A stretch of DNA of 64,000 nt, taken from positions 538,162 to 602,161 of the forward strand of contig NZ_JBBMXV010000001.1 of NCBI RefSeq assembly GCF_037996645.1. Reading direction: 5' to 3'. This document shows positions 46,010-55,495 of the stretch, piece by piece; position 1 is the first letter of the stretch, and each line of letters starts with the position of its first letter. The position numbers and the translations under genes are program-made. Below the pieces are notes generated by a model. The model was not told the origin of the DNA. It did no database searches and saw only the letters and a program-made list of their open reading frames with translations. Source of the DNA: Halalkalicoccus tibetensis. Its GTDB lineage: Archaea; Halobacteriota; Halobacteria; Halobacteriales; Halalkalicoccaceae.

Positions 46010-46277
46010 AGTTTGTCTCCCAGTAGGGTTTGACACAACCAGGGACAAAATGGTATGGTAGCTATCGCTCTTTCAGGGTTTCTATCTGACGAACCAACTC
46101 ATCAAAACAACCTTCACACAAATCCACAGTTTGCTTCCTGAAGGGATTACAATGGGATGATGGAAAGAAAACCTCGGCATGGGCGAATCCCTCTTAGGAA
46201 TCAATATAGCGGTCTCAAAATGGAAACCAGAGGTAATTCATTCCCAATATACGCGAAATAACCACGAATAGCTTCCC

Positions 46278-46505
46278 CTATGGCTCTCTCAATTCATGGT
46301 CAATAGGTAGCCGTCCATACCACTCTTGGTCAACTTGTTCAATGAGGTCTCTGGGATGGACTTCTTGTTGCTCTCTAATTTCCAGTATCATCTCTTCTGC
46401 TCGGATTTGTCTTGATGTCTGAGTACCATCAGGCGTGCCAGTCCATTCGGAGAGGACTTCAAGAACAATAATCCAATCTTGTGGGTGCCATTCGTTGGAT
46501 GTCAT
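46278..46505 (-). CDS. Small helical protein (75 aa)
   Basis: It starts MTSNEWHPQDWIIVLEVLSE, with an in-frame ATG at 46523 as an alternative. Helices carry W, E and R residues (SRQIRAEEMILEIREQQEVH). It reads as protein; the family is unknown. It may be a small regulator. Confidence 0.5.
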   Translation of the reverse strand: MTSNEWHPQDWIIVLEVLSEWTGTPDGTQTSRQIRAEEMILEIREQQEVHPRDLIEQVDQEWYGRLPIDHELREP

Positions 46506-46610
46506 GGACTCTGTTGGTCCCATTATCGGTTATAAACTTCGAGGATAGTGCTCTGATATTCTCATTGGGTTTGTTCAGACGCGAACTATGACCGTCTATT
46601 TAGTGGAACT

Positions 46611-46871
46611 TCACTCATAGGGGGGTAGGTCAGTGTCCTCCATAAAATTCTCCAGATGATGGTAGGCAGCATACGAAAAAACGAAAATAAGAACAATTAT
46701 CCAAATCGTATCTGTCGAAATCCCTTCGGGAACTGTTCGGTCAAAATGGAGAGCTAATAAGGCTCCAACTACACCCGACAATACCATCTTTACACTTGTT
46801 ACTATCAGCGAGAATAGATAGAAGAACTTCTTATTAGAGCAATCCCAACATGTTTGAGTTTTAATTTCCAT
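46611..46871 (-). CDS. Small two-helix membrane protein (86 aa)
   Basis: It starts MEIKTQTCWDCSNKKFFYLF. A CWDC knuckle sits before two membrane helices (about 18-42 and 54-72). The C-terminus is acidic. Very AT-rich codons. Upstream it has the large membrane gene at 47094. It might be a small holin- or immunity-like protein, but nothing shows this directly. Confidence 0.5.
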   Translation of the reverse strand: MEIKTQTCWDCSNKKFFYLFSLIVTSVKMVLSGVVGALLALHFDRTVPEGISTDTIWIIVLIFVFSYAAYHHLENFMEDTDLPPYE

Positions 46872-47093
46872 CCCGGTTCTAGTTCTGGTTCCGGTTCAGG
46901 ATAACCGGGATAATCTGCTCCATCAATCATGGGTATGATGAAACAATAGATTTGTGTGCTCTTTAGTTGGCCTATGAGCAGTTTGAGAAGTGAAGAGATG
47001 AGAAAACCTTTGATGATTTGCTGTCCGTCCTAAGCACCTGTGAGCTTCCAGAGATAGGAGAGAAAGACCAATTGATATGAAGAGTGGCTATTT

Positions 47094-47987
47094 CTACTCT
47101 TCCCATTGGATATCTTGAATAATTTGGTTTCTACAGGACTTGCATTTCCAGATTTGTATCCCATTAATCACAATTGATGACTCTTTGCTCCTATGGGGTC
47201 CAACTGGAGGATGAACATTTTCAGGACGATAGTACCGTCCCTCACTAATAAGGGTAAACGTCTCTCCACAAGTTGGGCAAATAGTTTCTTGTTTTGTGGT
47301 ATAGTACCAGCTGATAGCGGAAATAATACCTATAGGTAGAACAAGATAAAGGAACCCTGTCATGGAGTAAGCAGGCATGAGATTAATCGTGGAGGGTGCT
47401 ACTGACACAACAGGTTGGAGAAATGATGGTAGACCGATTAGCTCATTTACACTCCGTCCTATAATCAGGAACATCCAAAGATAAGACAGCACCCCAAGGG
47501 AAATCGCAACTCGTTCTATCCAATATGACCACCTTTGTTCATACGATTCTCCAATAGCTAATTCATTGAAAAAAGTCCTCATCCAACGAACGAAATATAC
47601 AGTCATATTTGGATGCTGCCCTGTGCCTGCCCATTCCCAATTTTCCTTTATTGTATCTGCGGAAGACCGTATCTCTTCTCGGTTTTTATTCCGCCCAACA
47701 GGCTTTTCTCTATTTCCTGGAACTCTACCGGCTGCCATCTTAGGGGGTATTTCTTTTTCGTCAAGTTCGGAGCTTTCATTTCCTTCCTCTTGTGCTTCGT
47801 TTTCTCCTTTGACTTCTTCATCAAATATCCAGTCATACAACCAGAATATCACTAATAAAATGCCTGTTGCAGAGCTAATAAGAGCGAAACTGGCTCCAGC
47901 CCATTGTAATATGATTGAAATAATAAAGATGAATAGAGCACCGATAATAGATGCCACAGTCATTTTTATGAGCTCTTCCTTCCCCAT
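47094..47987 (-). CDS. Membrane protein with C-terminal zinc ribbon (297 aa)
   Basis: Two membrane helices lie near the N-terminus (about 10-52), then a charged loop (55-110), then two or three more helices (about 155-220) and a cytosolic tail with CPTCG near residue 240 and CKSC near 282, a zinc ribbon. Codons are AT-rich and unlike the host. I do not recognise the family. The layout would suit a membrane sensor or effector, perhaps a defence or exclusion protein, which is inference. Confidence 0.62.
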   Translation of the reverse strand: MGKEELIKMTVASIIGALFIFIISIILQWAGASFALISSATGILLVIFWLYDWIFDEEVKGENEAQEEGNESSELDEKEIPPKMAAGRVPGNREKPVGRNKNREEIRSSADTIKENWEWAGTGQHPNMTVYFVRWMRTFFNELAIGESYEQRWSYWIERVAISLGVLSYLWMFLIIGRSVNELIGLPSFLQPVVSVAPSTINLMPAYSMTGFLYLVLPIGIISAISWYYTTKQETICPTCGETFTLISEGRYYRPENVHPPVGPHRSKESSIVINGIQIWKCKSCRNQIIQDIQWEE

Positions 47988-48159
47988 CTTTCCTGAATTG
48001 CGATAACGAAGTTGTTAGTAGTTTCTGTTAGTCTCTTTGGGTAATCTTGACACTCCTTGTATCACCAGGTTATTCAGGTACATTTGTGAAGACATGGGAT
48101 AATCGTGACAACATAATGGAGATAGAGGGAATAGCAGAACGTTCTATGGGCTCGTGGTC

Positions 48160-49290
48160 TTACCCAATCCGTTCCAGAGCCTCCTTGCGGTCCTCTATTG
48201 GCGTTTGGTCGTACCGCATGGTCGTCTGGGGACTCTTATGCCTCAATTGGCTCTGAGCTGCTTTCAGGTCCCTCTCTGCGGTCATGTATGTGCCAAGGGA
48301 ATGGCGGATAGCATACCAAGACATCTTACGGTTCTCCACGGGAATCTCTGCAAGCTTACAGAGACGCCTGAGAAGGTATCTGAGCGATTGTGCTTGGTAG
48401 GGGTTTCCTTCCCTCGTCAACCACAGAGAATCCGTTCCATGGTACATCTCGCAGTTCTCTCGCTCTCTGAGCCACCGTCTCAAGGAATCTGCTGTTCGTT
48501 CGGTCAATCCGACGTACCAGTTATCTCGATTCTTCGATGAATCCTCCTTAGGTATTCGTAGCATCCCATTCTGGGTATCAATCCAACTGACGGAAGCTCG
48601 TTCTATCTCTACTGGTCGAAGCCCGGCATCCAGTGAGACCCAAACCATACTGGGGATTTTCCATTCATTGGCCTTCTCCCAATCCTCTGGGGTGACCTCT
48701 GACTTGGGTTTACCGAACCGTTGGGCCAAGTATGTCTTCCATTGGTCTCTCTCGGAAGGAGTGAGGTCATTGTACCCCGGAACAGACCCATACTCAAGGG
48801 CAGCTTCCCGTATTTTGGTCCGTTCTTCTTTGGTAAGGTAATCCCGTGGTTGGGAACTGGTATTCCCCGACGAGAAGGCTACGTTGGGTTCCCATGGGTT
48901 GAGCCCCTTCTGATACTCTTGCCATTTGAAGAGCCTTTTGAGGGATTTGACTATCTTGTTCCCATGGGAAGCCGATGTATCGGATTGCTTGAGATGGTTG
49001 AGATAGTCGTTTGCAAGCTCCTGAGTGATGTTCGTTGTGTATCCTTCTTCTTGCCATACCCACCGATAGAATTGGTCTAATCGGTACGCAGTCTTCTCAA
49101 GAGTTGAGTCACTGTATCCCTGGTTTGCTTCTGGATTCTTCCCCAGGGTATGGAGCCAACTGAGAAGGTTCCTCCGATGGGTTTCGTAGTCCTGTTGTTG
49201 CCTGTCGTTGAGGTACCGCTTTGCTGGTTGAGTGAGGACAGGAATGCTATTCGGGAGGTCGTTCCGTTGAGTCGACTCGGATGATGCCAT
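48160..49290 (-). CDS. Tyrosine integrase of the element
   Basis: This 376-aa protein starts MASSESTQRNDLPNSIPVLT. A SAM-like core-binding domain covers about 50-160. The catalytic domain shows SLDAGLRPVEIERA (first Arg near 250), SWYAIRHSLGTYM (second box; Tyr in place of the usual His, then xxR), LRHKSPQTTMRY (His and Tyr nucleophile near 361). It ends the element next to tRNA-Glu, the position from which such integrases excise and insert. ATG 49290 is chosen over 49368, which overlaps the tRNA. Confidence 0.9.
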   Translation of the reverse strand: MASSESTQRNDLPNSIPVLTQPAKRYLNDRQQQDYETHRRNLLSWLHTLGKNPEANQGYSDSTLEKTAYRLDQFYRWVWQEEGYTTNITQELANDYLNHLKQSDTSASHGNKIVKSLKRLFKWQEYQKGLNPWEPNVAFSSGNTSSQPRDYLTKEERTKIREAALEYGSVPGYNDLTPSERDQWKTYLAQRFGKPKSEVTPEDWEKANEWKIPSMVWVSLDAGLRPVEIERASVSWIDTQNGMLRIPKEDSSKNRDNWYVGLTERTADSLRRWLRERENCEMYHGTDSLWLTREGNPYQAQSLRYLLRRLCKLAEIPVENRKMSWYAIRHSLGTYMTAERDLKAAQSQLRHKSPQTTMRYDQTPIEDRKEALERIG

Positions 49291-49338
49291 GATGGATTTA
49301 CTTCTGGTTATCCATGGCAGAAAACTGCAAGAGGGAAG

Positions 49339-49394
49339 TGCTCGGTCGGGGATTTGAACCCCGGTCATCGGCTCGAAAGGCCGAAATGATTGGC
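49339..49394. repeat. attR: right 56-bp direct repeat inside tRNA-Glu
   Basis: Identical to 30483-30538. It covers the 3' half of tRNA-Glu, so recombination restores a complete tRNA at this end. Confidence 0.95.
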
Positions 49395-49413
49395 CGGACT
49401 ACACCAACCGAGC
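49339..49413 (-). tRNA. tRNA-Glu (anticodon TTC), integration target
   Basis: This 75-nt tRNA has acceptor GCTCGGT/ACCGAGC, anticodon loop CTTTCGA in a TCGGC/GCCGA stem (anticodon TTC, reads GAA), T-loop TTCAAAT and discriminator A. The gene is whole at this end of the element. Confidence 0.95.
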
Positions 49414-49477
49414 GATCACTCCGCTCGCGTCCTACCGTTCCCGGCAGATTCGTTTAAACGTTCCGTTCCGCGTCGAT

Positions 49478-51451
49478 CTACTCCCCCTCGAACTCCGGCT
49501 CGCGATCGCTCTGGAAGGCCGAAAGCCCCTCCCAGAGGTCGTCCGTGGTGAAGAGGTGGCCGAAGGAACTGGCCTCGAGCTCCAGGCCGGCATCGACGTC
49601 GCCTCGGCCCGCGAGCATCGCGCGTTTCGTGAGCTTCTGGGCGATCGGCGGGCCGCCCGCGAGATCGCCCGCGAGCTCCCGGGCGTGCTCGTCGAACTCC
49701 TCGGTCGGGACGACCTCGTTGACGAACCCGTAGTCGTACATCGTTTCGGGCTCGTAGTCGTTGTCCGCGGTGAAGATGATCTCCTTCGCGCGGCCTTCGC
49801 CGACGATCCGCGGGAGCCGCTGGGTCCCGCCCCAGCCGGGCAGGAGTCCGAGGTTGTGCTCGGGCTGGCCGAACTGCGAGCGCTCGCTCGCGATCCGCAT
49901 GTCGGCGCAGGCCGCGAGCTCCATCCCGCCGCCCAGACAGTAGCCGTCGATCGCGGCGAGGACGGGTTTGGCGAGCTCCTCGAGGCGTCCGAACACCCGC
50001 TGGCCGTGTCGCGAGAGCTCGGCGGCCTCGAGGCCGCTCCCGGCGGCGGCCGTCGAGGCGTCGAAGCCGGCCGAGAAGGCCCGGTCGCCGGCACCCGAAA
50101 GCAGGATCGCGCGGACGTCGTCGTCCTCGGCCAGCTTGTCGAGGGCGTCGTCGATCTCGTCGATCATGTCCGTCGTGATCGTGTTCATCCGGTGGGCCCG
50201 GTCGATCGACAGATGGCCGATCCGGCCGTCGACCTCGACCTCGATGGCGTCGTACTCGTAGCCCTCCGGATCCCCGTCCTCGGCGGCGTCGTAGAACCCA
50301 CCCGCCTCGGCGCGCTCGCGGAGGTAGTCGTCGGGCCGGTAGCGCTCGTGGCCCGTCTCCTCGTAGGCCTCCTCGAGCGTTTCGAGCAGCCGTTCGAGCC
50401 CGTACTCGTCGACGAGCTTGACGGGGCCGTCGGGCCACCCGCCGCCGAGGGTGACCGCCTCGTCGATCGAGTCGGGCGGGGCGATGTCCCCGCCGATCAG
50501 CTTCGCGACCTCGTTGGCCATCGAGGCCAGCAGGCGCGCCTCGACGAACTCCGAGCCCTCGTCGGCGGGGATCTCCGCGCCGGGGCCGTCCTCGTAGTCG
50601 TAGAAGCCCTTGCCGGTCTTCTTCCCGAGCTCCTCGTTCTCGACCTTCTCGACGAGCAGCGGGGCGGGCTCGTAGGCCTCGCCCAGAACATCGTTCATGT
50701 ACTGGAGGACGTGGTAGCTCACGTCGTTGCCCACCTGGTCGCCGAGCTCGAACGCGCCCATCGGGTGGCCGATCTCGAACTTCGTCGTCGAGTCGACCTC
50801 CGTGATCGTCGCCTCGTCCTCGCTGACGAGCCACGCGGCCTCGTTCATCAGCGGGACGAGCACGCGGTTGACGATGAATCCGGGGGCGTCGCGGTGGACG
50901 CGCACGGGCGTCTTGCCGAACTCCTCGGCGAGCGCCTCGGTCAGTTCGAGCGTTTCCTCGTCGGTGTGTTCGCCCGTGATGACCTCGACGAGGTCCATCC
51001 GGACCGGCGGGTTGAAGAAGTGCATCCCACAGAACCGCTCGGGGCGCTCGGTGACCTCCGAGAGCTCGGTGATCGAGAGCGAGGAGGTGTTGGTCGCGAA
51101 GACCGCCCCCTCGGGGGCGTACTGTTCGACGTCGGTGTAGACGTCCTTCTTGATCTCCATCTGCTCGGGGACCGCCTCGATCAGGAAGTCGGTGTCCGCG
51201 ACCGCCTCCTCGACGTCGACGACGGGGGTGACCCGCTCCAGGGCCGCGTCCGCGGCGTCCTCCGAGAGGCGGTCGTTCTCCGCGAGCTTCCCGAGGCTCC
51301 ACTCGATCTGCTCGTAGCCGTTCTGAACGAACTCCTCCTTGATGTCGCGCATGTAGACGTCGTAGCCGGCGATCGCGGCGACCTCCGCGATCCCGTGGCC
51401 CATGTTTCCGGCACCGAGAACCGTGATGGTGTTGACGTCGTCTAACTCCAT
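49478..51451 (-). CDS. Fused 3-hydroxyacyl-CoA dehydrogenase/enoyl-CoA hydratase
   Basis: This 657-aa protein starts MELDDVNTITVLGAGNMGHG. N-terminal Rossmann domain (ITVLGAGNMGHGIAEVA), then the HCDH C-terminal domain (RDAPGFIVNRVLVPLMNEA), then from about residue 400 a crotonase domain with AGDRAFSAGFDAS, DGYCLGGGMELAACADMRIA and NLGLLPGWGGTQRLPRIVG. It catalyses the hydration and NAD-linked oxidation steps of beta-oxidation. Domain order is the reverse of the bacterial FadB. Host gene right of the element, 64 bp from the tRNA. Confidence 0.93.
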   Translation of the reverse strand: MELDDVNTITVLGAGNMGHGIAEVAAIAGYDVYMRDIKEEFVQNGYEQIEWSLGKLAENDRLSEDAADAALERVTPVVDVEEAVADTDFLIEAVPEQMEIKKDVYTDVEQYAPEGAVFATNTSSLSITELSEVTERPERFCGMHFFNPPVRMDLVEVITGEHTDEETLELTEALAEEFGKTPVRVHRDAPGFIVNRVLVPLMNEAAWLVSEDEATITEVDSTTKFEIGHPMGAFELGDQVGNDVSYHVLQYMNDVLGEAYEPAPLLVEKVENEELGKKTGKGFYDYEDGPGAEIPADEGSEFVEARLLASMANEVAKLIGGDIAPPDSIDEAVTLGGGWPDGPVKLVDEYGLERLLETLEEAYEETGHERYRPDDYLRERAEAGGFYDAAEDGDPEGYEYDAIEVEVDGRIGHLSIDRAHRMNTITTDMIDEIDDALDKLAEDDDVRAILLSGAGDRAFSAGFDASTAAAGSGLEAAELSRHGQRVFGRLEELAKPVLAAIDGYCLGGGMELAACADMRIASERSQFGQPEHNLGLLPGWGGTQRLPRIVGEGRAKEIIFTADNDYEPETMYDYGFVNEVVPTEEFDEHARELAGDLAGGPPIAQKLTKRAMLAGRGDVDAGLELEASSFGHLFTTDDLWEGLSAFQSDREPEFEGE

Positions 51452-51577
51452 GCTCCACGGTGGGACTGCAACCCGTTTCAACGTTTCCCTCTCCTGGATT
51501 AACAACCCGTATTCAGTTTATTAGCTGACGACGGCCGGACCGGTACCGTCAGGTGGTTCGCGTCCCTAGCGACGGCG

Positions 51578-52174
51578 ATGGCAGACGACGCGCTCGCACG
51601 CCTACGGGAGGACCCCGTGATGGAGGCCCTGATTAGCGAGTACGATCCTTACGTCGAGCCCGAATGGGATTCGGAGTTCGAGCGACTGATCGTTTCGATC
51701 ATCAACCAGCAGCTCTCGACCGCCAGCGCCGCCGCCGTCAAGGAACGCGTCTTCGACCTGTTCGACGACGGGGTGACGCCCGAGGCGGTGCTGGCCGCCG
51801 ACGAGGAGGCGCTTCGCGAGGCCGGCCTCAGTCGGACGAAAGCCGAGTACGTGAAAAACGCCGCGGAGGCCTTTCTCGAGCGTGACCTGACCCGGGAGGC
51901 GCTCGCCGACCACACCGACGAGGAGGTGATCGAGGAGCTGACCCGCATCAAGGGGATCGGCGAGTGGACCGCCCGGATGTACCTGCTGTTCGTCCTCGAA
52001 CGTGAGGACGTCCTGCCGCTCGGCGATCTGGCGGTCCGGCGCGGTATCGAGAACCTCTACAACGACGGCGAGGAGCTGACGCGCGCGGAGATGCGCGAGA
52101 TCGCCGACGCCTGGCGACCCTATCGATCGGCCGGAACGAAGTACGTCTGGGCGGCCTACGAGGCCGAGGACTGA
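51578..52174 (+). CDS. DNA-3-methyladenine glycosylase (AlkA/HhH-GPD)
   Basis: This 198-aa protein starts MADDALARLREDPVMEALIS. The HhH-GPD fold shows IVSIINQQLSTASAAAVKER, LTRIKGIGEWTARMYLLFVL (hairpin-helix-hairpin) and DVLPLGDLAVRRGI with the catalytic Asp. It removes alkylated bases in base-excision repair. It is divergent from the fused dehydrogenase and its stop abuts the convergent RimK-like gene (52174/52176). Confidence 0.92.
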   Translation: MADDALARLREDPVMEALISEYDPYVEPEWDSEFERLIVSIINQQLSTASAAAVKERVFDLFDDGVTPEAVLAADEEALREAGLSRTKAEYVKNAAEAFLERDLTREALADHTDEEVIEELTRIKGIGEWTARMYLLFVLEREDVLPLGDLAVRRGIENLYNDGEELTRAEMREIADAWRPYRSAGTKYVWAAYEAED

Positions 52175-52175
52175 G

Positions 52176-53522
52176 CTACTCCTCCTCTTCTTCCTTGTCG
52201 GGGTCGTAGTCCTCCGCCTCGGCGCGGCGGCGGACGTCGACCTGGTAGTTCTCGAGGATGTCTCGACCCAGAAGCAGCGCGTAGTCCATGTGGCTGCGGT
52301 CCTCGATGCTCGCGGTGACGGTGTGCTGGTTGCCGCTGACGCCGACGACGAGGTCCACTACGGGTCGGGACCGGCTGGACTTCGAGCTGCCCGAGCGTAC
52401 CCGCGTGATGGACTTGATCGGGCCGGCGCCGATCTCGGCGGCGAGGCCGGTGTCGATGCTGGTGCGGGCCGCGCCGGTGTCGGACTTGGCGATCACGGTC
52501 TCGCTGCCGCTGGTCCCGCTGACCAGTACCTCCTCGGTGTAGCCGATGGAGACGACCTCGTCGCGGACCTGTTCGGCCTCCGGGGGCATCGAGGCGGGTC
52601 GCGAGTCGTCGAGGGTCGCCGAGAGGTCGTGGACGCGCTCGGGATCGACCTCCCCGCCGCCGAGCTCGATCGCCTCCTGGGCGATGTAGGGCGCGGGGCT
52701 GACGTTCGACGCCCGATAGAGCCCGCGGAAGCCGGCCGTGGGGTTGACTTCCAGGACGAACCAGCCGTTCTCGCCCTCGATGAGGTCGACGCCGGCGTAG
52801 TCGAGCCCGATCTCGTCGGTCGCCCGCCTCGCCATCTCGACGACCTCCTCGGGCAGACGGTCGCTCGCGTCCTCGACGTCGCCGCCGAGGGCGACGTTCG
52901 TCCGCCAGTCGTTCTCGGGCGCGTAGCGGTTCATCGCGCCGATGATCCGGTCGCCGACGACGTAGACCCGCAGGTCGCGGTGTTTCTCCCCGTCGCGCTC
53001 GATCAGCTCCTGGAGGAACGCCTGGCGATTGCCGACGCGGGGGTTGACCGACTCGTTGGGGCCGATCTTCCAGGTGCCGCCGCCGTGAGTGCCGATGGCG
53101 GTCTTGTAGACGACTTCCTCGCCGAACTCGCCACGGCCCTCGTTGAGCCGGCGGTTGTCGAGCGCGAGCAGCGCGTCGGGCACGGGGACGCCCGCGTCGG
53201 CGAGCGTCACGCCGGTCGCGAACTTATGGAGGGCGGTCAGCGTCGCCTGGGGCTCGTTGAGCATCGGGCGCAGCGACTCGTAGGTCGTCGCCAGGCCCAG
53301 CTCCTCGCTGGGGTGGCCCGTGTTCGAGAGCAACAGCCGATTGGCGATCACGTCGACGTCGGGCTCGAGGTGTACGCCGTCGGAGTCGATCTCGATGGCG
53401 GTGTTCTCCTGTCTGAGCCACTCCCCCTCGTGGCCGAGGTCCTCGATGGCGTTCAGGATGGCTTTCGTCTCTTTGCTACTGTGGAGGCTCAGTACCCCGA
53501 CTCGGACGCTCCCGGTTCCCAT
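52176..53522 (-). CDS. RimK-like ATP-grasp ligase fused to a retropepsin-like domain
   Basis: This 448-aa protein starts MGTGSVRVGVLSLHSSKETK. Residues about 8-290 form the RimK/LysX ATP-grasp part (KTAIGTHGGGTWKIG, DLRVYVVGDRIIGAMNRYA, GVDLIEGENGWFVLEVNPT). Residues about 320-430 form a retropepsin-like (RimB type) domain with AKSDTGAARTSID (DTGA active site) and HMDYALLLGRDIL. The pair suggests addition and removal of glutamates on a protein. An AspA/AstE-like gene is divergent, giving the RimK-AspA-RimB set. GTG 53528 is an alternative start. Confidence 0.88.
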   Translation of the reverse strand: MGTGSVRVGVLSLHSSKETKAILNAIEDLGHEGEWLRQENTAIEIDSDGVHLEPDVDVIANRLLLSNTGHPSEELGLATTYESLRPMLNEPQATLTALHKFATGVTLADAGVPVPDALLALDNRRLNEGRGEFGEEVVYKTAIGTHGGGTWKIGPNESVNPRVGNRQAFLQELIERDGEKHRDLRVYVVGDRIIGAMNRYAPENDWRTNVALGGDVEDASDRLPEEVVEMARRATDEIGLDYAGVDLIEGENGWFVLEVNPTAGFRGLYRASNVSPAPYIAQEAIELGGGEVDPERVHDLSATLDDSRPASMPPEAEQVRDEVVSIGYTEEVLVSGTSGSETVIAKSDTGAARTSIDTGLAAEIGAGPIKSITRVRSGSSKSSRSRPVVDLVVGVSGNQHTVTASIEDRSHMDYALLLGRDILENYQVDVRRRAEAEDYDPDKEEEEE

Positions 53523-53614
53523 ACTCACGGCAACTCACGGCGGGTGCAAAAGCGTTGCCAGTCCGGCCGATCCACCTGGGAGACTTATTACGTGCCGGGC
53601 CCGCAGACACAGCC

Positions 53615-54631
53615 ATGACAGCCGCGCCCTCCGCCTTCACCTACAACGGCGGAACGGTCGCCCCCGGGGAGACGACGAACATCCGCTATACGGTCAGCGA
53701 GACGTATCTCGGCGACCCCATCAGGATCCCCGTGACGATTGTCAACGGTGAGCACGACGGTCCGACGGCCTGTCTCACCGCCGCGACCCACGGCGACGAG
53801 CTCAACGGGATCGAGGTGGTCAGGGCCGTGGCCCACGAGTGGGATCACACGGACCTCCACGGGACGATCGTCTGTCTCCCGGTGCTCAACGTCCCCGGCT
53901 TCCTCGCCCAGCAGCGCTACCTGCCGATCCTCGATCGGGACCTGAACCGGTCGTTCCCCGGCTCGGAGGGCGGGACCAGCGCCCGGCGGATGGCCCACCG
54001 GATCTACACCAACTTCATCGAGCCGTGTGACTTCGTCCTCGACTTCCACACCTCGACGCGCGGCCGGAACAACATGCTCCACGTCCGGGCTCACATGGAG
54101 GACCCCGAGGTCAGGCGCCTCGCGTTCGCGTTCGCCTCGAACGTCATCATCGCGAGCGAGGGCCCCGAAGGAACGCTTCGCCGGGAGGCCAGCGACGGCG
54201 GCACCCCCACCGTGACGATCGAGATGGGCGGGGCCCACCAGTTCCAGCGGGACCTGATCGACGAGGCGCTCGCGGGGACCGAGAGCGTCTTCGCCGAGTA
54301 CGGGCTCTACCCCCAAACGAAGGTCCGCTGGCCGGGCTGGCGGACGGTGATCCAGGACGACCTCGAGAAGACGTGGATCCGGGCGGACTCGGGCGGGATC
54401 GTCGACATGCACCACCGCCGGGGCGCGCTCGTCTACGAGGGTAAGCCGATCTGTACGATCACCAACCCGTTCATGACCGAAACCGACGTGGTCGAGGCCC
54501 CCTTCACCGGCCTGTTGGTGGGCGTGCTCGAGAACCCCGTGGTCTATCCGGGCAACCCGATCTGCCATCTCGTCGAGCTCGACGAGACCATCGAGGACAT
54601 CGTCGCTTCCCGGCGCTCGGTCGGGGAGTGA
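53615..54631 (+). CDS. Succinylglutamate desuccinylase/aspartoacylase-like protein
   Basis: This 338-aa protein starts [20 protein letters not shown]. Zinc peptidase motifs are [16 protein letters not shown] (HxxE), [11 protein letters not shown], and [17 protein letters not shown] (second His). The fold is M14-like with a C-terminal beta barrel. It hydrolyses an N-acyl or amide bond; its substrate may be the product of the neighbouring ligase. A CTTATTA box (53583-53589) is about 28 bp upstream of ATG 53615. Confidence 0.9.
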   Translation: MTAAPSAFTYNGGTVAPGETTNIRYTVSETYLGDPIRIPVTIVNGEHDGPTACLTAATHGDELNGIEVVRAVAHEWDHTDLHGTIVCLPVLNVPGFLAQQRYLPILDRDLNRSFPGSEGGTSARRMAHRIYTNFIEPCDFVLDFHTSTRGRNNMLHVRAHMEDPEVRRLAFAFASNVIIASEGPEGTLRREASDGGTPTVTIEMGGAHQFQRDLIDEALAGTESVFAEYGLYPQTKVRWPGWRTVIQDDLEKTWIRADSGGIVDMHHRRGALVYEGKPICTITNPFMTETDVVEAPFTGLLVGVLENPVVYPGNPICHLVELDETIEDIVASRRSVGE

Positions 54632-54723
54632 ACGGGTCCGAACGTTGCTACGAGAGCCCTCGAAGCGGTCGATCGTGCGAGGTAGTAACCTCTTTAGTCC
54701 ATGAGTCCAAGACCCAAGCAGGA

Positions 54724-55116
54724 ATGAGTCAGTCGTACAATCGTGGCCTCGTCGAGGACTTCGGTCGGTGGCGCGAGTTCACCGCCGGCATGTGGGCGTG
54801 GATCTTCCACAAGTTCACCGGCTGGGTACTCATCGGCTACCTGTTTACACATATCGCGGTCCTGAGCACGGCGACCGTCGGGACGGGAGCGTACACCGAG
54901 ACCATCCAGAGCCTGGAGAGCCTCTTCATCGTCCGTGTCCTCGAGGTCGGCCTGCTCGCGGTCGCGGTCTTTCACATCCTGAACGGCATCCGACTGCTGA
55001 TGATCGACCTCGGGGTCGGCCTCGAAGCACAGGACAAGAGTTTCTACGCGGCGCTGATCGTGACGGGCCTGATCGCCATCGCGAGCGTGCCGACGTTCAT
55101 CGAGGGGGTGTTCTAG
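54724..55116 (+). CDS. sdhC: Succinate dehydrogenase cytochrome b subunit
   Basis: This 130-aa protein starts [20 protein letters not shown]. Three membrane helices, [20 protein letters not shown] (heme His and quinone site) and [16 protein letters not shown] with a second His. It anchors SDH in the membrane and binds heme b. First gene of sdhCDBA, its stop directly abutting the sdhD start. The ATG is preceded by an AT-poor region, with no clear TATA box seen. Confidence 0.92.
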   Translation: MSQSYNRGLVEDFGRWREFTAGMWAWIFHKFTGWVLIGYLFTHIAVLSTATVGTGAYTETIQSLESLFIVRVLEVGLLAVAVFHILNGIRLLMIDLGVGLEAQDKSFYAALIVTGLIAIASVPTFIEGVF

Positions 55117-55488
55117 ATGGCGGAACGGTACTCCTCGTTCGACTCCAACGGCAGCCTCTGGCTGATCCAGCGGATCACCGCGGCGTTCCTGATCGTGGTG
55201 CTCGCCTTCCACTTCTTCCTGCTTCACTTCGTGAACCACGCCTCGGAGATCACGTTCGCGGGCAGCCAGTACCGGATGCAGGACCTCGGCTACTACTCGC
55301 TGATGGTCCTGTTCCTGATCACCGCGACGTTCCACGGCGTCAACGGCGTCTACAACGCCGTGACCAATCAGGGGATCACGGGCACCCCGAAGACGGTCGT
55401 CAAGTGGGTGCTGATCGTCGCGAGCCTGCTGTTGATCGTCCAGGGGATCAGAACGGCGAACGCACTCGCGGGAATCGGACTCTACTGA
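55117..55488 (+). CDS. sdhD: Succinate dehydrogenase membrane subunit
   Basis: This 123-aa protein starts MAERYSSFDSNGSLWLIQRI. Three membrane helices, with LAFHFFLLHFVNHAS and TFHGVNGVYNAVTNQG bearing His residues. It pairs with SdhC to form the membrane anchor. The start follows the sdhC stop with no gap. Confidence 0.92.
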   Translation: MAERYSSFDSNGSLWLIQRITAAFLIVVLAFHFFLLHFVNHASEITFAGSQYRMQDLGYYSLMVLFLITATFHGVNGVYNAVTNQGITGTPKTVVKWVLIVASLLLIVQGIRTANALAGIGLY

Positions 55489-55495
55489 CACCACC

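Larger units (their letters stand above)
30483..49394. mobile_element. Integrative element in tRNA-Glu, about 18.9 kb
   Basis: The element is bounded by the 56-bp direct repeats and carries a tyrosine integrase next to the intact tRNA. Its sequence is clearly lower in GC than both flanks and uses A/T-ending codons. Contents include a D5-type primase-helicase, small DNA-binding proteins, exported proteins and several pseudogenes. No capsid, terminase or conjugation gene is visible, so it looks like an integrated plasmid or plasmid-like satellite rather than a complete virus. The repeat array at 37.9-39.1 kb may be its origin or partition site. Confidence 0.93.

Noticed and set aside
30483-49394. 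Reading the element as a complete provirus
   Set aside because: No capsid, portal, terminase, spike or lysis gene was recognised, so plasmid-like element is the safer call.
49416-51458. 680-codon Arg/Gly-rich frame over the fused dehydrogenase gene
   Set aside because: It is a shadow frame of the real gene with no domain structure.
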